From contig CM055879.1 in assembly GCA_029582165.1 (NCBI GenBank), positions 34,638,330 to 34,702,329 on the forward strand: a stretch of DNA of 64,000 bases. Direction: 5' to 3'. The stretch comes from Portulaca oleracea. Its lineage: Eukaryota; Streptophyta; Magnoliopsida; Caryophyllales; Portulacaceae. The position numbers and the translations under genes were made by a program. The notes under the pieces are model-generated. The model did not search any database. It had not been told where the DNA came from and saw nothing but the letters and a program-made list of their open reading frames with translations. Of the stretch, positions 1 to 13,780 are shown one piece after another (the stretch's first letter is position 1; the number at the start of each line of letters is the position of its first letter).

Positions 1-1660
1 AACTCAAAAAGAATCCATTTTAGACGTTCACAATAGATTTTTGAAAAATTTGGACCGTAACAACACAGTATGTCTCATGCTTTGGAAATTGGGAATGAAG
101 TAAGTCACACACCTTCACCAAGTTGGGCAACATCAACTTGGTGTTGGTGGATTGGCATAATTTAGTTTATTACAGTCTAATGGTTGACATATTTCGACAA
201 GCACAATCAAATGTGCCCTGTCCGTCAAACTTTGATTTCCTATAGTTTTATGATTTGGCTACTGATATACAACTTTGAAATTCGACTTAGGCTCTGATAA
301 GTTTGCGATGCGGTAATTTGCGGTGAATTATGGTGAATTGCGGTAAGTTGTGGTGAAAATAATAAATGGTTGTTGAAATGGAAAAGTAATTATTTGAATT
401 TACGAAATTTTATTAAAAAAGTAAATGGAAAGATGTGATAAAATATGGTGGATTGTGATAAGGTACAATACGGTAACTTGCGATACCGCATAAAAGAACA
501 GAGTCTTATCACAATCCCAATTTCTAAAGTATAGTGTCTTACGATCCAATTTTTTTAAATAAGGTTTTATACCAATAGCACTCAATTAACACCAAACACT
601 TTCTAATTATGCCCTTACTCCAATTAGCAATTAGCACCAAAAGTTAAGAATTGCATTGCTCGACATCAATTAGCACTAAAGGACTAATCATGATAGACTG
701 TTTCATATTTGATGCACTAATGGACCTTGTTCCATCATCAAACAAAACAATGCCCCTTTTTCTCATTCCTCTCATTAAACAAGTTGAACGATATACTATA
801 CTTGGATCGTTGGATTGCTCTTATTTTGGATACATATAAACATGTATTGTTTTGCAAGTTTCAAGCATACAAGATCCAAATTTTAGAAGTGTAAAATGCA
901 AGTTGAATGTCATGTTAATCATCCTACAATAGGGTAAATAAAACTTAGACATGGTTCAATTATTCAGTGTCCAAGCCACAGGTAAATGTAACTTGAAGTG
1001 TAAACCTACACTTCCCAAACAAAAAAATTTCCAATATATATTAGATGCACCCAAAGTATGTGCTCCAGATATTTGCAAGTAAACAATCATATGACTCACT
1101 CATCAAAGGGAACAATCATAATAATTGGAGTGAACAATCTAATACATATGAGTAAATAATTATAGAATCTGAAACATATGCTCCAGGATCACCTAATAAA
1201 TTGCACACGTTTCAACAAGAAAAGGTACCTCTCAAGTAAATTTCATTTCATGCAAAGTTTATGTAAGCCATCAAAATAACATCAAACTCAAAATAAAACT
1301 AACATCAAAACTCAATTGTAATTTGTAAGGTACAATAAAGCCGCAACATGCAAGCGTGAAAAAATCAGTCCAGCCTGAAAAAATTGTACACTTCCAATCA
1401 CAGGGCCTGAAGTATCAAGTTATCAACTCAGTCCCATTTCACCATCACTGGATCCCCTTCAATTTAACAATAAAAACCCTACAGAATGTTGAAATGTATC
1501 ATACACAAGACTAAGCTGAACTAATGTCAATTGTACATGTACAATAATTTGAACCCAATTTCGTACAGAAGAAAATCTCAAAACAGCAGCCTGGGTCCAA
1601 ATTTCAAGCTATCAGAAGTTGAACATCAAACCCATCACGGTCTCTGTAGCCCTACTCAAT
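1..1660. other. Downstream flank of the BAG6-like gene, no gene seen
   Basis: This AT-rich stretch lies 3' of the minus-strand BAG6-like gene and should include its 3' untranslated region just below 1661. Apart from the small inverted-repeat element at 290-505 I see no coding exon, RNA gene or further repeat. The short open frames here show no family motif. Confidence 0.5.
290..505. mobile_element. Tourist-like (PIF/Harbinger) MITE, copy 1
   Basis: A 216-bp non-autonomous element. The right terminus, read inward, is GACTCTGTTCTTTTATGCGG, and the left is a decayed version starting GGCTCTGATAAG. Both ends are flanked by the trinucleotide TTA (287-289 and 506-508), the target duplication typical of PIF/Harbinger elements. 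The interior is full of TGCGGTGAATT-like words, the family signature repeated in seven other copies in the window. Confidence 0.7.
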
Positions 1661-4600
1661 TCAAGAGCTCTCAGCTCCCTCAAGTCGATGGTGCAAATCA
1701 CGGGTCAGCATATCCAGGAATTCCTACCAAGAGTTGAAATTAGACACACAAAGACTGCGACATTCTTTACTGTACCAAAATTACACTAACTAGATCCAAT
1801 ACTTACATTGGCAAGGGCCTCATTGCTGCACAACTCATCCACAAGCTCTGCTCCAGCAGTATCACTGCGTTGCACAGCGTTTTGAACTACAGCACTAAAT
1901 ATGTCCCGAGATGGACTTCCTTGTGCAATTCTCTGAACCACCTCTTGAAGGTCAGCCTGATTCAACCATGTGATGAAATCTTTAAATAATAGTTTCAGGT
2001 CTTAAAAACTGTCGAAAGAGGCCTGAAACTCTGCTGGCGGGCTACTATCAAGCCATTAGAACAAGAATTTTGTTGGCCAGGTAGACCGCAAAATCAAAAT
2101 TGACAGTGCACGGGGTGGGAGGGGGGGCACAGAAGAACAAACCCCACCAAGTGAGCCAAAAAGAAGCATCATAGGCAACTCAAACTAGAAGTATACTTTG
2201 TAAACATCACAAGGTTTACTGCTGCAAAACATGGGAATACTGATAAAATTCATTAAATGCATGATAGTTTCTGAAATACTAACCTGAGAACTCTCACTGA
2301 TTGATATGTCACGCCCGCTTAAGCTTCTGTCATCAAGCTGTGGCAAACGTCGAGGAACTGCATTTTGGGATCGTTCATTTCGAACTGAGCCACCCCCAAG
2401 AACCTGAGAAACAACAGGCATCATCTGCTGAATCATTCTAGAGAAGTCAAGCCCACCTTCTTGTCCACTTCCTGACCCAGCAAACATATCTCTCATTTCC
2501 TCCGTATCAACTTGTTGAACAAGACTGTTGAGCGTGCTTCTCATGGCAGGGCTCTGTGTGAACTGTTGTAACATGTTCCTCAGGGCATCAGGAGAACCAA
2601 CCCCTGTTTGCTGAGCAACACCAGACAGAAGACCATTTAAGGCTGGACTTTGAAGAACTTGTGACATCATGCCCGTAACATCAGGCTGCCCATCCGAACC
2701 CTGTGTACCTGACACACCCAGTCCTAATCCTGGCCCACTTTGTCTGGTAGCAGCGTCATTTGGGGCCACTCTTCCACCAGCACTCAGGGATGCAAGAGTC
2801 TGGAGGACCTGCTGACTACTAGCGCCTTGTTGACTCTGACCGGGATTGCTAGATGTTCCACCTTCACCGCTCTTCGGCTGTGTGGTGGATGGTCGGCTTC
2901 GTCTCTGATTCCAGCAAAATCATGTTATGTCCTCAGTCAGTACACACTCGAAGTAGACACGGGACTCAGTGGAAGAAAAAGGGGAATCCACCGAAAGAGA
3001 ATGAAGTACAACAAATGCTAAATAAGCAAAGCCGAATACAACATGTAAGCTTTCAAAGGGGGCAACCCGTAACAGTAAACACAGAGCACTGAGATAACAC
3101 AGACAGTAATGCAAAAAATATGCCAGATCACAGGGAGCATTGGAGGCTCCAATTCAAGCTGGCAGAGAATAGGACATAATTGGCATCTGGGTGGAGAAAT
3201 CGATTCAGGTCCAACAGGATGATGGTTGGAGCAGAGCTTCAGAGCACCCCACTTACCTATGTGAATGCAAAGGTCAGTAGAGGTGTGGCCTCACTGGTCA
3301 AACACCATTTCCATCGGCAAGAATCAAACATTGGTACTTTCTTTGTAGCTTAGTGACATTACTTCAGGCCAACATAGAGGAAATTTACCAGAACTAGTTA
3401 CATGAGTGACCACCCCAAACTCTGTACTATGGCACTAGTAGCACGGTTCGTATATTTCAAATCGAAGTAAAACATAACATCCACCCAACAATAATGGACA
3501 GCAGTGCAAAAACAGGCACAAAAAGCAACACCTTGGTATTAGACTATTCAGAAGGTCATTACATGATTTCACACATTTATAGAGATAAAAATATCCATTT
3601 GTTTGCCAGTTTGTTTAGCAGGGCAATTGAATATTTGTGCCTTTAGTTTGCGCCTTCTACAATTGCTAAGAAGTTCATATTGTTTGTCAAACATGCTTGC
3701 ATTTTAAGGGTTGAAAATTCAACAATAACACATCATTCAGTCTCCCATTGGAAGTTTATTGTAACTGAGCCAGATCTTGATCATCAATCACTAAAACAGT
3801 CACCAGTCATTCCTAATGAGTAAACAGAAAAGGATATTTGCTCACCTTGGGCTGCAAGCCGCCACCTAAACCAAGGGGAACATCTTTGGCACCCGTAGAT
3901 GTGCCACTTACTTCACGAGATTTTTGGGCCGCATTTGCATTGTTCGCTGAGGTCTCTGCAGCTTCCCCACCCACATGGCTGCGTTCCTTCATTTCAGTTT
4001 GATTCTGAAACACAATAACATATTAATTCAACATACAAATGGATCTAATTGTTGCAAGATTAAAGATTATAGCTAGCCTATGAGTTAGACCTCCCTTTAA
4101 GCACTTGTCCAGGGAAGATGGAATCCAGACCTCAAAGCTTCAAACGACAACTTCACACACACAACACTAAACTTATGTATAGTGAAGGTGACCCAACACA
4201 CATGGAGTGGCAGATGAATCTAATTTTTGGGTAGTGTTGTCAACATGTCAATAGCTAAGATAACTGATTTCATATCAAGGAATGGTACTTTATCAATGAA
4301 GAAATTGACTCCTTGACCAAACACCTTATATAATAGAATAGAGGAAGCCGTACAAACTAGGAGCAACCTTATATAATAGAATAAAGGAAACCATAGAAGG
4401 CGTGTACCTCTTCAGCCTTTGGCTCAGTTGAACAAACTGAGTATGCATCTGTACCTTCCCCACTTCCTCCATCAGATGCAGAAGAACTTGGAACAGATTG
4501 ATTGTCCTGCTGCCCTGAAAACCACAATATATTAGAGAGATTCACAACAACAATAGGAAATCAGCAAAAATGATGATGGAGTCTGGTTTTCTGGTCGCAT

Positions 4601-5903
4601 GTTTTCAAGAAGATTCCTAATCCGTGAATTTACTTCAGCTATAGCTGAAGTCAGTGACGCCGCATCAGATGACTGAGACGCGGACACACCACCCACAGGC
4701 TGTGATGTATTGGGAACTGCAGAAACGGCAATAGTTGCTCGAGATGGAACAGCAGCAGCAATAACATTTCGCACTGGAAACACCCGATTCGCACCAGAAT
4801 CACTGGTAGCAACACCATTACGCTCTCCCTGTGAAGCATCTCCAGCAGCAGCCCGACCACCAACTGCAGAGACCATTGGAGCAAGCGCTGTCCCTGATAA
4901 TATTATACCCCACATTACCCTCTACATGAAGCAACCCCTGGACCTAGCCAGATTAAAATACAAATATCTAAGGCATTCCTTACCAGCATGTATATGAATG
5001 TTTACATGTCTAGGAGGATTTCCAATTATCCCAGATGAACCCAAATTTGTAGTGTTCGGCGGAGAAACTGATGCAGCACTAAAGAGTGGGCTCATTTGAT
5101 GAGGGAAGGGCTGCAATATAAATAACATTGGAGTTCATAAACCTGTCAAGGGTGAGCGAAGTACTCACATATGTGCACAGAAAGACAAATATTATAATAC
5201 TTTCTGGGTTCCGAACAATTATGTGGTGTAGTCAGTTACATTAAGCTTTGCCCAAAAAAGAGGTAAAAAGAAAAATTCTCAAGAGAGCTGTATGGGAAGC
5301 AAGGGGGATAAAATCTCCAGAGACAGATTGTATTCAGCAAAGATACAACATTGGCATCTGGTCTTTACCATAAACATGAAAGTAGCTGAACCAGGATTTA
5401 TACAAAGCACAGCATGTTAACATTTATGGTAGCACTATCTCACAGCAGAAGATTGGAGCAAAAAGGTGATAGCGAAACTCTACTACAATAGGTGCTCTCC
5501 CTTCCAAGCCCAAGTGATGGCCATGGGTTTAAAGGGTAATCTTTAGGCCTAAGTGAGAATAATCAAAAAGGGTTGGCTGGGCACTTGAACTAGGAATCCA
5601 TTTAGTTAACTTATCCTTTAGATCAAGGGTTTGAAAATGGTATTTCTGCAATTAATGGGTCAAGCAGTTGCGGGCCACTCACCTGCAGAAAAGGAGACAC
5701 TGGGCTATCTCTACATGCCCACAAGGGTATGCACTGTCCGAATCCCCTCTCAGAACAATTGAAGTTCCTAGAGTCAGTGAAGACAATAATGTGGCTTGGT
5801 TTCATAAACCCTTTCCACTGAATGAGTCCCAACTCCCAACCAAGTGAACCAACAACTGGTACCCTCTATTCCTTTATTTTTCTTCCTTTTTGCATGTGCA
5901 CTG

Positions 5904-5934
<31 letters not shown>

Positions 5935-8900
5935 GGGATGATGAAACGGTCAGGCGTGCAAGCCAACACAAGCAGTTACCCATGTTGTTAGGAAAGAGAC
6001 ACAGTTGAAAGCTTTAACAACAGAGGAACAAAAGTAAGACATTTGCACCAAAAGTTTCAATATAAGCCTTAAAATCTGAAAACTAACAAGCAGGGTTCTG
6101 TTCTCTAATTAGTGTTAATCTCTTTCCACCATCTTCATGCCTATTATGAGAAACATCTAACCTGAACCATTAGGATTTGGACCTGATGGTGAGATATATC
6201 CATTCCTATAATGAGAAACATCTAACCTGAACCATTATAGGATTTGGACCTGATGGCGAGATATATCCATTCCTATAATGAGAAACATCTAACCTGAACC
6301 ATTATAGGATTTGGACCTGATGGCGAGATATAGACAGCTGGCCCAGCATTTACCACTGCTTCTCCCTGCAAAGAGAATCAAGAAAACTTTAGAAAAAACA
6401 TTTACAACCATAGATTGTATTTCCTTGCATAGTTATGAAAACAGACAAAGGCTTGTGCACGTACAGGAGAACGACCCATGCGCAATGTCAATATGGTCCG
6501 ACCTAGCTCGAGCAAGAGAGCACCTAAATGCTGCATTGCAAGGCCAACCTGTACTGACTCATTTTGGATTTGGCTCCTGACTGAATTATCAGTTGCGGCA
6601 CCATCTTGCTCCAGCCTTCCTGCAATATGCTACAGCACATTCAATTACAAATAAACAATATCAGATAATAGGTTGAAAAGTTAGGTACAACGAAAAATGG
6701 CACATATGAGGTGATCAATGGAAAGGGTTATTATCATCGCCTAGTGCTTATCTAATTAATAGAAATCCTATTTGATTAAGGTGCATATAATTTGTACCGG
6801 ATATAGGCTTTGAAACAAGATACATAAACGAAAATTAAATCTGGCCTCAGAGAGGAGGGGAGTGGGGAGTTCAAGCATTATTGATATAATTATCATAAGT
6901 CTTAAATGATTTTGCTGCGAACTAAATGCTTGGACAACAATTAGGCAAATTACCCAAGAGTCAAATTTAGTAACTCAATTGAACAAAAAAAATAGATGTG
7001 AACAAGCTCAGGATTTAAACAGTAAACCCCTACCCCTAAGTTGTCTATCTCAGAAATCAGAACTAATGTCACGCGGATACATCATTCTTAAAGGGTCAAA
7101 CATTTGAAACATGATAAACGACCAGTACGGATACAGGGGCAGCACATGTAGCCCACGGGCACCAGTTTCAGCACACCACTGAGACAAAAATTGTTCACAA
7201 GTATGTAAATATGCTTCAAATTGCCTTAGATGACAACAGAAAAATCATTTGGAACAGACCGATTTTGCAACACTTTTTAAAGAGGGGCACCCTTGCACAA
7301 AAAAATTGCATCCGCAACCATACAAAGGTACGGATTGCTTGTCAAACACATTATTCGAGACAAAAAAAAAGGCAATAATAGTGTGCAGTGATCCTCTTGC
7401 ATCACTCTATCTTTAATTGGCACTGTGGTGTTTGCTGATTTGAAGAGCCCATATTAGATATTGTACCTAACATTTGTTCCCGATTCAAGAGTCACATTGA
7501 TAACTGGTGTTTGTGTTTCTGATGAATCTGATCATTATGGTCCTCACATTTAAGTTTTATGTATTATGTGACAATTTCTTAATCAATTAATTTTAAAAAT
7601 GCATCATTCACAAATAAAAGCGGAAACCTTACTATTGACATCTGAATCTTTAAACTGTCTAATATCCCAATTCCCAAATGTAAAACCATTGAGTCAGACA
7701 CATGGATCTGTATTTATGTCCAACCCCCACTAACTAACACATATCAGAGTAGCACATTCAGCGCACGCCCAAACTCAAAGAGATGACAGCTGAAGCATCA
7801 TATCCAAAACAGGAATGGACTATGTATGGAGCTTACAGATAGAGCAGCAACAGCATGCCCACCCAAAAGTCGCTGGGCATGTCTTAGAACAATGCTCAGA
7901 GCTTCAGGCGTAGGTAAGCCTCTTCCATTGGAAGGCAATTCCACTGCTGGTTGATCTGCCGAGTTAGTAGGCGGAGTGGACTGATATCCTGAGGTAAGTG
8001 TGAGATGTCATAAATTAAATTGATAGGGAACAATTAAAACTTAGGACAGGTGTGTACGTGTGTGCATGTGTGTGTGCATGTATTCAACAATATTAAAAAG
8101 CTCACCATTTTGAGACAGCACACCCTCCATACGAGTCATGAATTCTGAGAGTGTGTTCAACGAATCTGGAATTGGCTGAAAGTAACGAGCAAAACATACA
8201 AAATACAAAACAAAATATAGTAAAGATCAACTTTTGTATAAAGACAAAAGGCATAAAGGAACAATACCAATGTTCAAATACATAACCGGAAAAAACGATA
8301 CCATGTTCAGTGAAGGGAGAGGAACAGCTCCTCCAGTGAAGGGTACAAAGGGTTGACTAAAGAATGGCTGCCCAAACTGTGACTGATTTCCAGCTGTCCC
8401 CGGCTCCCCAGTATTGCCACGCCCTTGTTCTGTATCACTTCCTTGAGGGCCAGAAGAATTTGACTATAGGAAACAGCAACAAGAAAAAATAGAGATGTAT
8501 CATCATCATATAAGTAGCCACAAAATATGAACTAAATAGGGCTGACAACATAGAATGCACATCCTCTATCTCCCAGTTTGTGCAGAAATGCAAATTTCTG
8601 TTCTGGTCTGTTTCAAGTTTTGTACCCGAAGTACCAACAATCACCTGATATATAGAACCCACCCATTAACACATTAAAAATATCTATGTTGGCTCTTTGG
8701 CCCTTTTTAGTTGTCATAGCAAGAAGAAAACCACACTTAAGTTGACAATACTACTTTTTTCACTAATTTCACATAGACAACATGCATCTGGTGGTCATTG
8801 CAACACCGTAAACAAAGATAGCTTGTCATTATTGCACAACAAATCTCTTGAACTACTTCTCTAACTGGTATGCCATTTTCCCATTAATACAAGCATACAC

Positions 8901-11900
8901 TTTCCCTTTAAAACCAGTACAACAGCACACAATCGACTCAAGCTAAGGGGCCGACCATGCTAGCCCGTTGCCCACCCCTAGTCCAAACCCGATTTCTTTG
9001 ACCTGAATTTAGGTCCATGTGGATTGTCCGACCCAGGGGAAAAAGGGTAACAGACAGTAGTTTCTCATCCAAATTTCTACATTCACTGATTTAACCCGTA
9101 CCTGACTTTTTGCCAGCAGTACCCACTATCTAGGAATTGGTATAATGCATTATTATACCTGTTCTCAGAACTTAACATGATCTCACCTCACTCCACTCTC
9201 ATCTCTCATTTTACGCATAGGTCCTTTCCCTGAAACCTAGACCGAAATTCGCTGACAAATACTACTCTAGTTTAGGGATGACTTAGTTTTGGCACACAAC
9301 CACATAATGTTTAGGAAACAAAAGAAGGGGGAAGGACCATTTCACCGATATAGATAACAAGATAAGAAGGATGCTGAACAATCACATTAGAAAAGGCTAA
9401 TAAAACCCAAGAAATTGTTATCGACAAAATCAGTAATGTCCAAAAAGGGTGAACAAGAACCCTCCATCCCAGAATAACATATTAATCCACTTATCCTCAA
9501 ATTGCTCGGTAGAGATGTGAAACCCTTTTAAAACTCTGCCATTTCTCTCATCCACAATAACCAAAACATAAGATGGTGAAGGGCACAGAAACTTTATGCT
9601 TCATCCTTCCCTCAAAAACAATTTTCCCCACATCTATAACTGCAGTTGCAGAAAACCAGGCATCACCGGCAAAGGCCCAAACAACTCGGCACTAAAACAG
9701 TAAAACCAACAGGCTTCTCGCTATTGGACAATGAAGAACATGGACAGTGATTGCAAGCCATCTTTACACATGAAGCATCTATCGACCAAAATTTTGACGT
9801 CTGTAAATTAAGAAGACCAGAAATGGCTTTCTAAGTGTCAAAAGTTCCATAATTTCCATCCCTTCTTGATTACACAAATCAAACCATTTAAATTTGAGGA
9901 CTACACAACTCAAACCATCAAACATTGATATATTATAGCAACACGTAAATTAAAGTACCTAAAATTGATGAATACACACAATCAAGCTGTCTAATGACGA
10001 GATAGATCCAAGAAAATTTAAAAATAAGTTCAGCAGAATACAAAAACACAAAGAGAGAAGGTAAGAAAGGAAACTCACTGGAGCAGCATTCTGAGCAACA
10101 CTGGCAGCGTTAGAGGTAGTTTGATTCCCAACACCTAGCGAATTTAGAACTGCCCCAATAACCTACAAAATGAGTCATAAATCATAATTCTTCATCACAA
10201 CAACCCATGAAGAATGAAAATCCAAAAAATCAAATAGGCATATTATGCATTCAAGTTCAGAGGTTGCATACCCTTGTAAGGTCAGAAGTGACTCCTTCAC
10301 CTTGATCACCAACATTAAATGTGCCAAGGACTACACTATGGGAAATCTGGCCAATACGATTGCGTGGAGGCCCAGCATTACCATCGTTTCCTGTCAATTT
10401 AAACATTAAATATTGGTGAATATGTAAACCAAGTCTGGTCCCACAAAAACTTGAGAGTATGGGTACAATTGGACGATAACTTATACTTTGAGAACTACCA
10501 TTCCCAGAAGCGTCAGCAGAGCCAGTAGCTGATGAGGACTGTGGTTGGGTTGGCTGTCTTTCGACTAAATGCAATGTATCCCCATTCTCCACATCTAACA
10601 TGGTTAAGGTAACAGCAGGATGGAAGTAGTCATTGTTACACTGATTAGTACAAACTGTGCAAAAATAACAGCCACAAAATTGGAAAGAAAACGCTCCGCA
10701 AGCACCAAATTTGGCAAAAGAGGAAGGAATTTACACAATTCTAACCATCCTCAAACAATTCATCCAACCTCCTATAATTAGCATAACATGCCCACTAACA
10801 AGACACATGATAGAAAACAACAGTCAATTGCTGATTTAAGTAAGAAACCAATGTCCCTGCAGGATACGGTACTCGGAAAGTAAATGGTCATCCTTCAAAA
10901 CCTTTCCCCTAAAAATAAGTCGTTGCTGACCCACAGGTACACCAATTTGATCAGCTACTTTCTCCTTAAATGAGGACACTGGAAGCTGAAATTTTCAAGG
11001 TGATATTCAGTTAGTATCATTGTCAGCATTTGGTATGCTAAACATTTGAGGTAATACAGACATAAATGATGTAATGGTAGTGTATAGAATAGATACAAGC
11101 AAATAACTTCCAAGCTCATTAAAAGAATATTAAAAAGGACAGATTTTCTGTAACGGAATTAGCTACTTAACATCAGCGAACATGCTACAAACAAGATTAA
11201 TTGCGTAAATGAATCTGATTATGTTTAAATAGAAGATGAATAAAACACTAGGTCCAATGCGGCTGCTTAATGCTGATTACAAGAAATTTAGCATCTGATC
11301 CCAACCATCTCTTATAATCTGAGGACTACTCTGGCTTTTTCCTCTGCCCTATTCATGAATTGTTCTTTAGAAAGAATATAATCGCAAAGGTCCTATCATA
11401 ATCCGAGCCCATGCTAATCTTGCTTTGCTTACCAAAACGTTGCCTTAAGAAAATAGTTTTACTTCTAAACTAATAGCAGTCACTTTTTATAACAATCCTG
11501 CCGACAGCAATTGCCTCATAAATGGTATGATGAAAGAGGCAGGTTCCAAAAGACTTGCATAGGAGAAAATAATCAAGGGTAATTGTAGGAAACAAGTATT
11601 CTACTAAATGCATCGAACGATATGTGGGAAGGATGCAAACATACCAGGGGAAAAGCTAATCAATCAAGCTAATAAATGATATTACACCAGAATCACCTCT
11701 ATACAAATATCATGATGCATAAGATGGGAAACAAATCTTCAGGAAATGCAGCCCATCTACCCACGAACAAAAGGAACCAACTTGAAAAGAAACCATCATG
11801 CAACAGAAAGATTAAGATGAATGCGATCTAAAGGATGGAGAAATATACGTTCTTGTCCACATTGAACTTGTAAATCTGAGAGTCTAAAGTCTTGATATTG

Positions 11901-11977
11901 AGTTCCACAGTTGAATCAGCATTTGAAGCAGAAGCCCCACTAGTGCTAGCACCTTCAGAAGGATGTTGCTCTGCCAT
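1661..11977 (-). CDS. BAG6/Scythe-like ubiquitin-domain protein
   Basis: Likely a BAG6-type quality-control cofactor that binds client proteins and ubiquitin/proteasome partners. Coding exons on the minus strand: 11977-11849, 10985-10868, 10594-10487, 10390-10272, 10162-10079, 8463-8302, 8175-8106, 7988-7837, 6629-6465, 6365-6294, 5110-4984, 4893-about 4580, 4514-4408, 4004-3846, 2904-2284, 1956-1807 and 1723-1661. Phases agree throughout except at the end of exon 12. The product is about 890-900 residues. A ubiquitin-like fold spans residues 23-97 (TVELNIKTLDSQ to TLHLVERQP). The middle is low-complexity and Gln/Ser/Pro rich. A Met/Gln-rich stretch encoded by 2284-2904 (LQSPALNGLLSGVAQQ and FTQSPAMRSTLNSLVQQ) resembles the repeats of plant Scythe-like proteins such as Arabidopsis At5g42220. 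The C terminus ends LTRDLHHRLEGAESS. The start is chosen because a 5' UTR acceptor lies 6 bp upstream and the ubiquitin-like frame begins soon after. Confidence 0.85.
4400..4900 (-). other. BAG6-like exons 12-13 with an unresolved splice donor
   Basis: Exon 12 starts at 4893 after a clear acceptor and codes past NSRIRNLLENM. Exon 13 (4514-4408) needs one leading base from exon 12, because its frame QQDNQSVPSSSASDGG joins exon 14 in phase. Between 4631 and about 4553 the minus strand has no GT at all. GTs closer to exon 13 would leave an intron under 45 bp, and the GT at 4633-4632 gives the wrong phase. The true donor is either non-canonical or altered by a small change. Confidence 0.5.
5904..5934. 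repeat. Poly-T plus GT microsatellite in BAG6-like intron
   Basis: Twenty T residues are followed by a short GT run. Read on the minus strand this is an A-rich tail, so it may mark the 3' end of a decayed SINE or LINE in the intron between exons 10 and 11, but no target duplication is evident. Confidence 0.6.
6146..6331 (-). repeat. Tandem triplication across a BAG6-like splice donor
   Basis: Two full copies (about 65 and 67 bp) and a partial third copy of one unit lie head to tail, starting at 6146, 6211 and 6278. Each unit carries the last codons of exon 10 and its 5' splice site (CAG|GTTAGATG on the minus strand). The donor used in the exon model is the first in transcript order, at 6294. 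The duplicates would end exons at 6227 and 6162. Use of either later donor reads into an in-frame TAG within the first spacer. Confidence 0.85.
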
Positions 11978-12547
11978 GACAACCTAAAAACAGAGAAGGT
12001 GTTACATCACCAATGCTTCAAATTTCATCAAACAAGATAATTCCTTTGAAACTGAATATACAATGATCTTTCTTCCATCCTTCACGGAAGATGGAAGTTC
12101 GTTAATCCTCGATCACATCTAAGACATTGTTCTCCATGTGAAATCAATTTATTCATGACAACTCTAAAAGAAATTCATTATTACCCAGAAATTCAACAGA
12201 GTGATACTCATGAAAGTGCATGCTTTGCCAGAGAAGGATTAGTAAAACTTGCAAAAATTGCTCATGATACACTCCACAAGTGACAACTTCAATATTAATC
12301 ATGAAAAGCAACGAGATTTCATCTTAAGGCCAATAACTATTAAATCATTCATACAGCTAAATGGATGAGCAGCTTCGGAACAAATAATCATATGAACAAT
12401 GAAAAATCAAATGCTTTCTTTCAGGCGATCAAACTCGAATGCGCTTATGCAAACCCAGTTCATAGTCTCGTTTTCCAGAAATCAAGATGACAAAGTTCCA
12501 AAATCTTATCCATCCACATACTAAGCACGAGATATGAAGATATGTAC

Positions 12548-12770
12548 CGGAGATCAGCAGCTCAAACAATCGCAAAGGTTGAAGGAGGATCGAAACGTCC
12601 TGCACCGATGAAGGTCGTCGTCAATGGCGGCAAGATAGAGAATCCAATCGGATCTCGTGCCGCCGGAGAAGGAAGCTAGGGTTTGATAATAGCAGCAATT
12701 GACGAGAAGAGGGCTCTGGTCGGATGGAAAGGGGCGAAAATTGACTATTCAGGATCCAGAAGCTTCACGA
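12548..12770 (-). other. Putative 5' UTR exon of the BAG6-like gene
   Basis: A GC-richer block upstream of the coding start ends in a donor (CTCCG|GTACAT at 12548-12547). It pairs with an acceptor (TTTTTAG, next to GTTGTC) immediately upstream of the ATG at 11977. A leader intron of about 0.56 kb is therefore likely, as is common in plant housekeeping genes. The outer transcription start is not defined; I see no convincing TATA box. Confidence 0.55.
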
Positions 12771-12969
12771 ATCATCTTTGGTAATTTCAGCCCCTCTTTT
12801 GATCTTTTCCCCTAATTTCAGCCCCTGTCTTTAGGGATAATCCTTTTTTCATGGTTAATCGCGCATTCAATTTTTTAAAAAAAAAAAAAAAAACCAGGAT
12901 GGTAGTATCTTTTTGGATCCTTCAAAAAAAAAAATCAAATCTACTGTACTATTGTAGTGGTAAATTATA

Positions 12970-13192
12970 ACCTTCGTTCCATCCATATCAATTGTCATCT
13001 TAGGAAATTACATAGTTAAAAAATAAAAAATCTCGCCATAAAAGATTACTACCATTAGACTCGTAACAAAAATACTATCTTAAATAATAATATTGCAATG
13101 ATTAATATAATATTATAAAAGAAATCAATTGAAAAATGATATTGATGACCATGACAGTCAAATATATAACAATTAATATGGAACAGAAGGAG
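12970..13192. mobile_element. Stowaway MITE
   Basis: A 223-bp element with termini ACCTTCGTTCC and GGAACAGAAGGAG (Stowaway consensus CTCCCTCCGTTCC) and TA on both sides. The subterminal ATCAATTGTCATCTT / GACAGTCAAATA arms are partly complementary. It lies just upstream of the BAG6-like gene. Confidence 0.8.
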
Positions 13193-13391
13193 TATATCGC
13201 TAATTTATTAAAAATATTTATGTTTCAATAAATAAGATTGATTATTGTAACCAGTTACTTTTATCTATATATGTTGCTTTCGATTTTTCAAGGTGTAATT
13301 AACATTAGTTATACTTCTAATTATATATACTAGTTAAAAAAGTTTAATTACGGTAAAGTCTCTTTAAAAATATTAAATTTTGTAAAAGATA

Positions 13392-13648
13392 TTCCCTCTG
13401 TTCCATATTAATTGTCATAATTTTGACTTTTACGGTCTCCAATAATGCTATTTGATTGATAATTTCTTGCATAATATGTTATTAACAATTACAATATTAT
13501 ACTTGTATGATAGTATTTTTCATTATGAATCTAATGATAGTAATTTTATATAACAATTCATTGTATATACTGAGAAATTTATGGTCAAAATTTTTGGAGT
13601 TTGACCGCATAATTTCCAAAGACGACAGTTAATATGGAACAGAGGGAG
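13392..13648. mobile_element. Stowaway MITE
   Basis: Termini TTCCCTCTGTTCC and GGAACAGAGGGAG are flanked by TA. Subterminal arms ATATTAATTGTC and GACAGTTAATAT are complementary, giving a long hairpin potential. Confidence 0.85.
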
Positions 13649-13780
13649 TATTTATTTCTCAGATAATAAAATTATTTATTATAACGAGACATTAATTAAT
13701 ACATATTGATTTTAATTTTTAAAGGCATAATGAAGAATAATTATACTTTTTAACTAGTATTAAACACGTGTGATACACGA

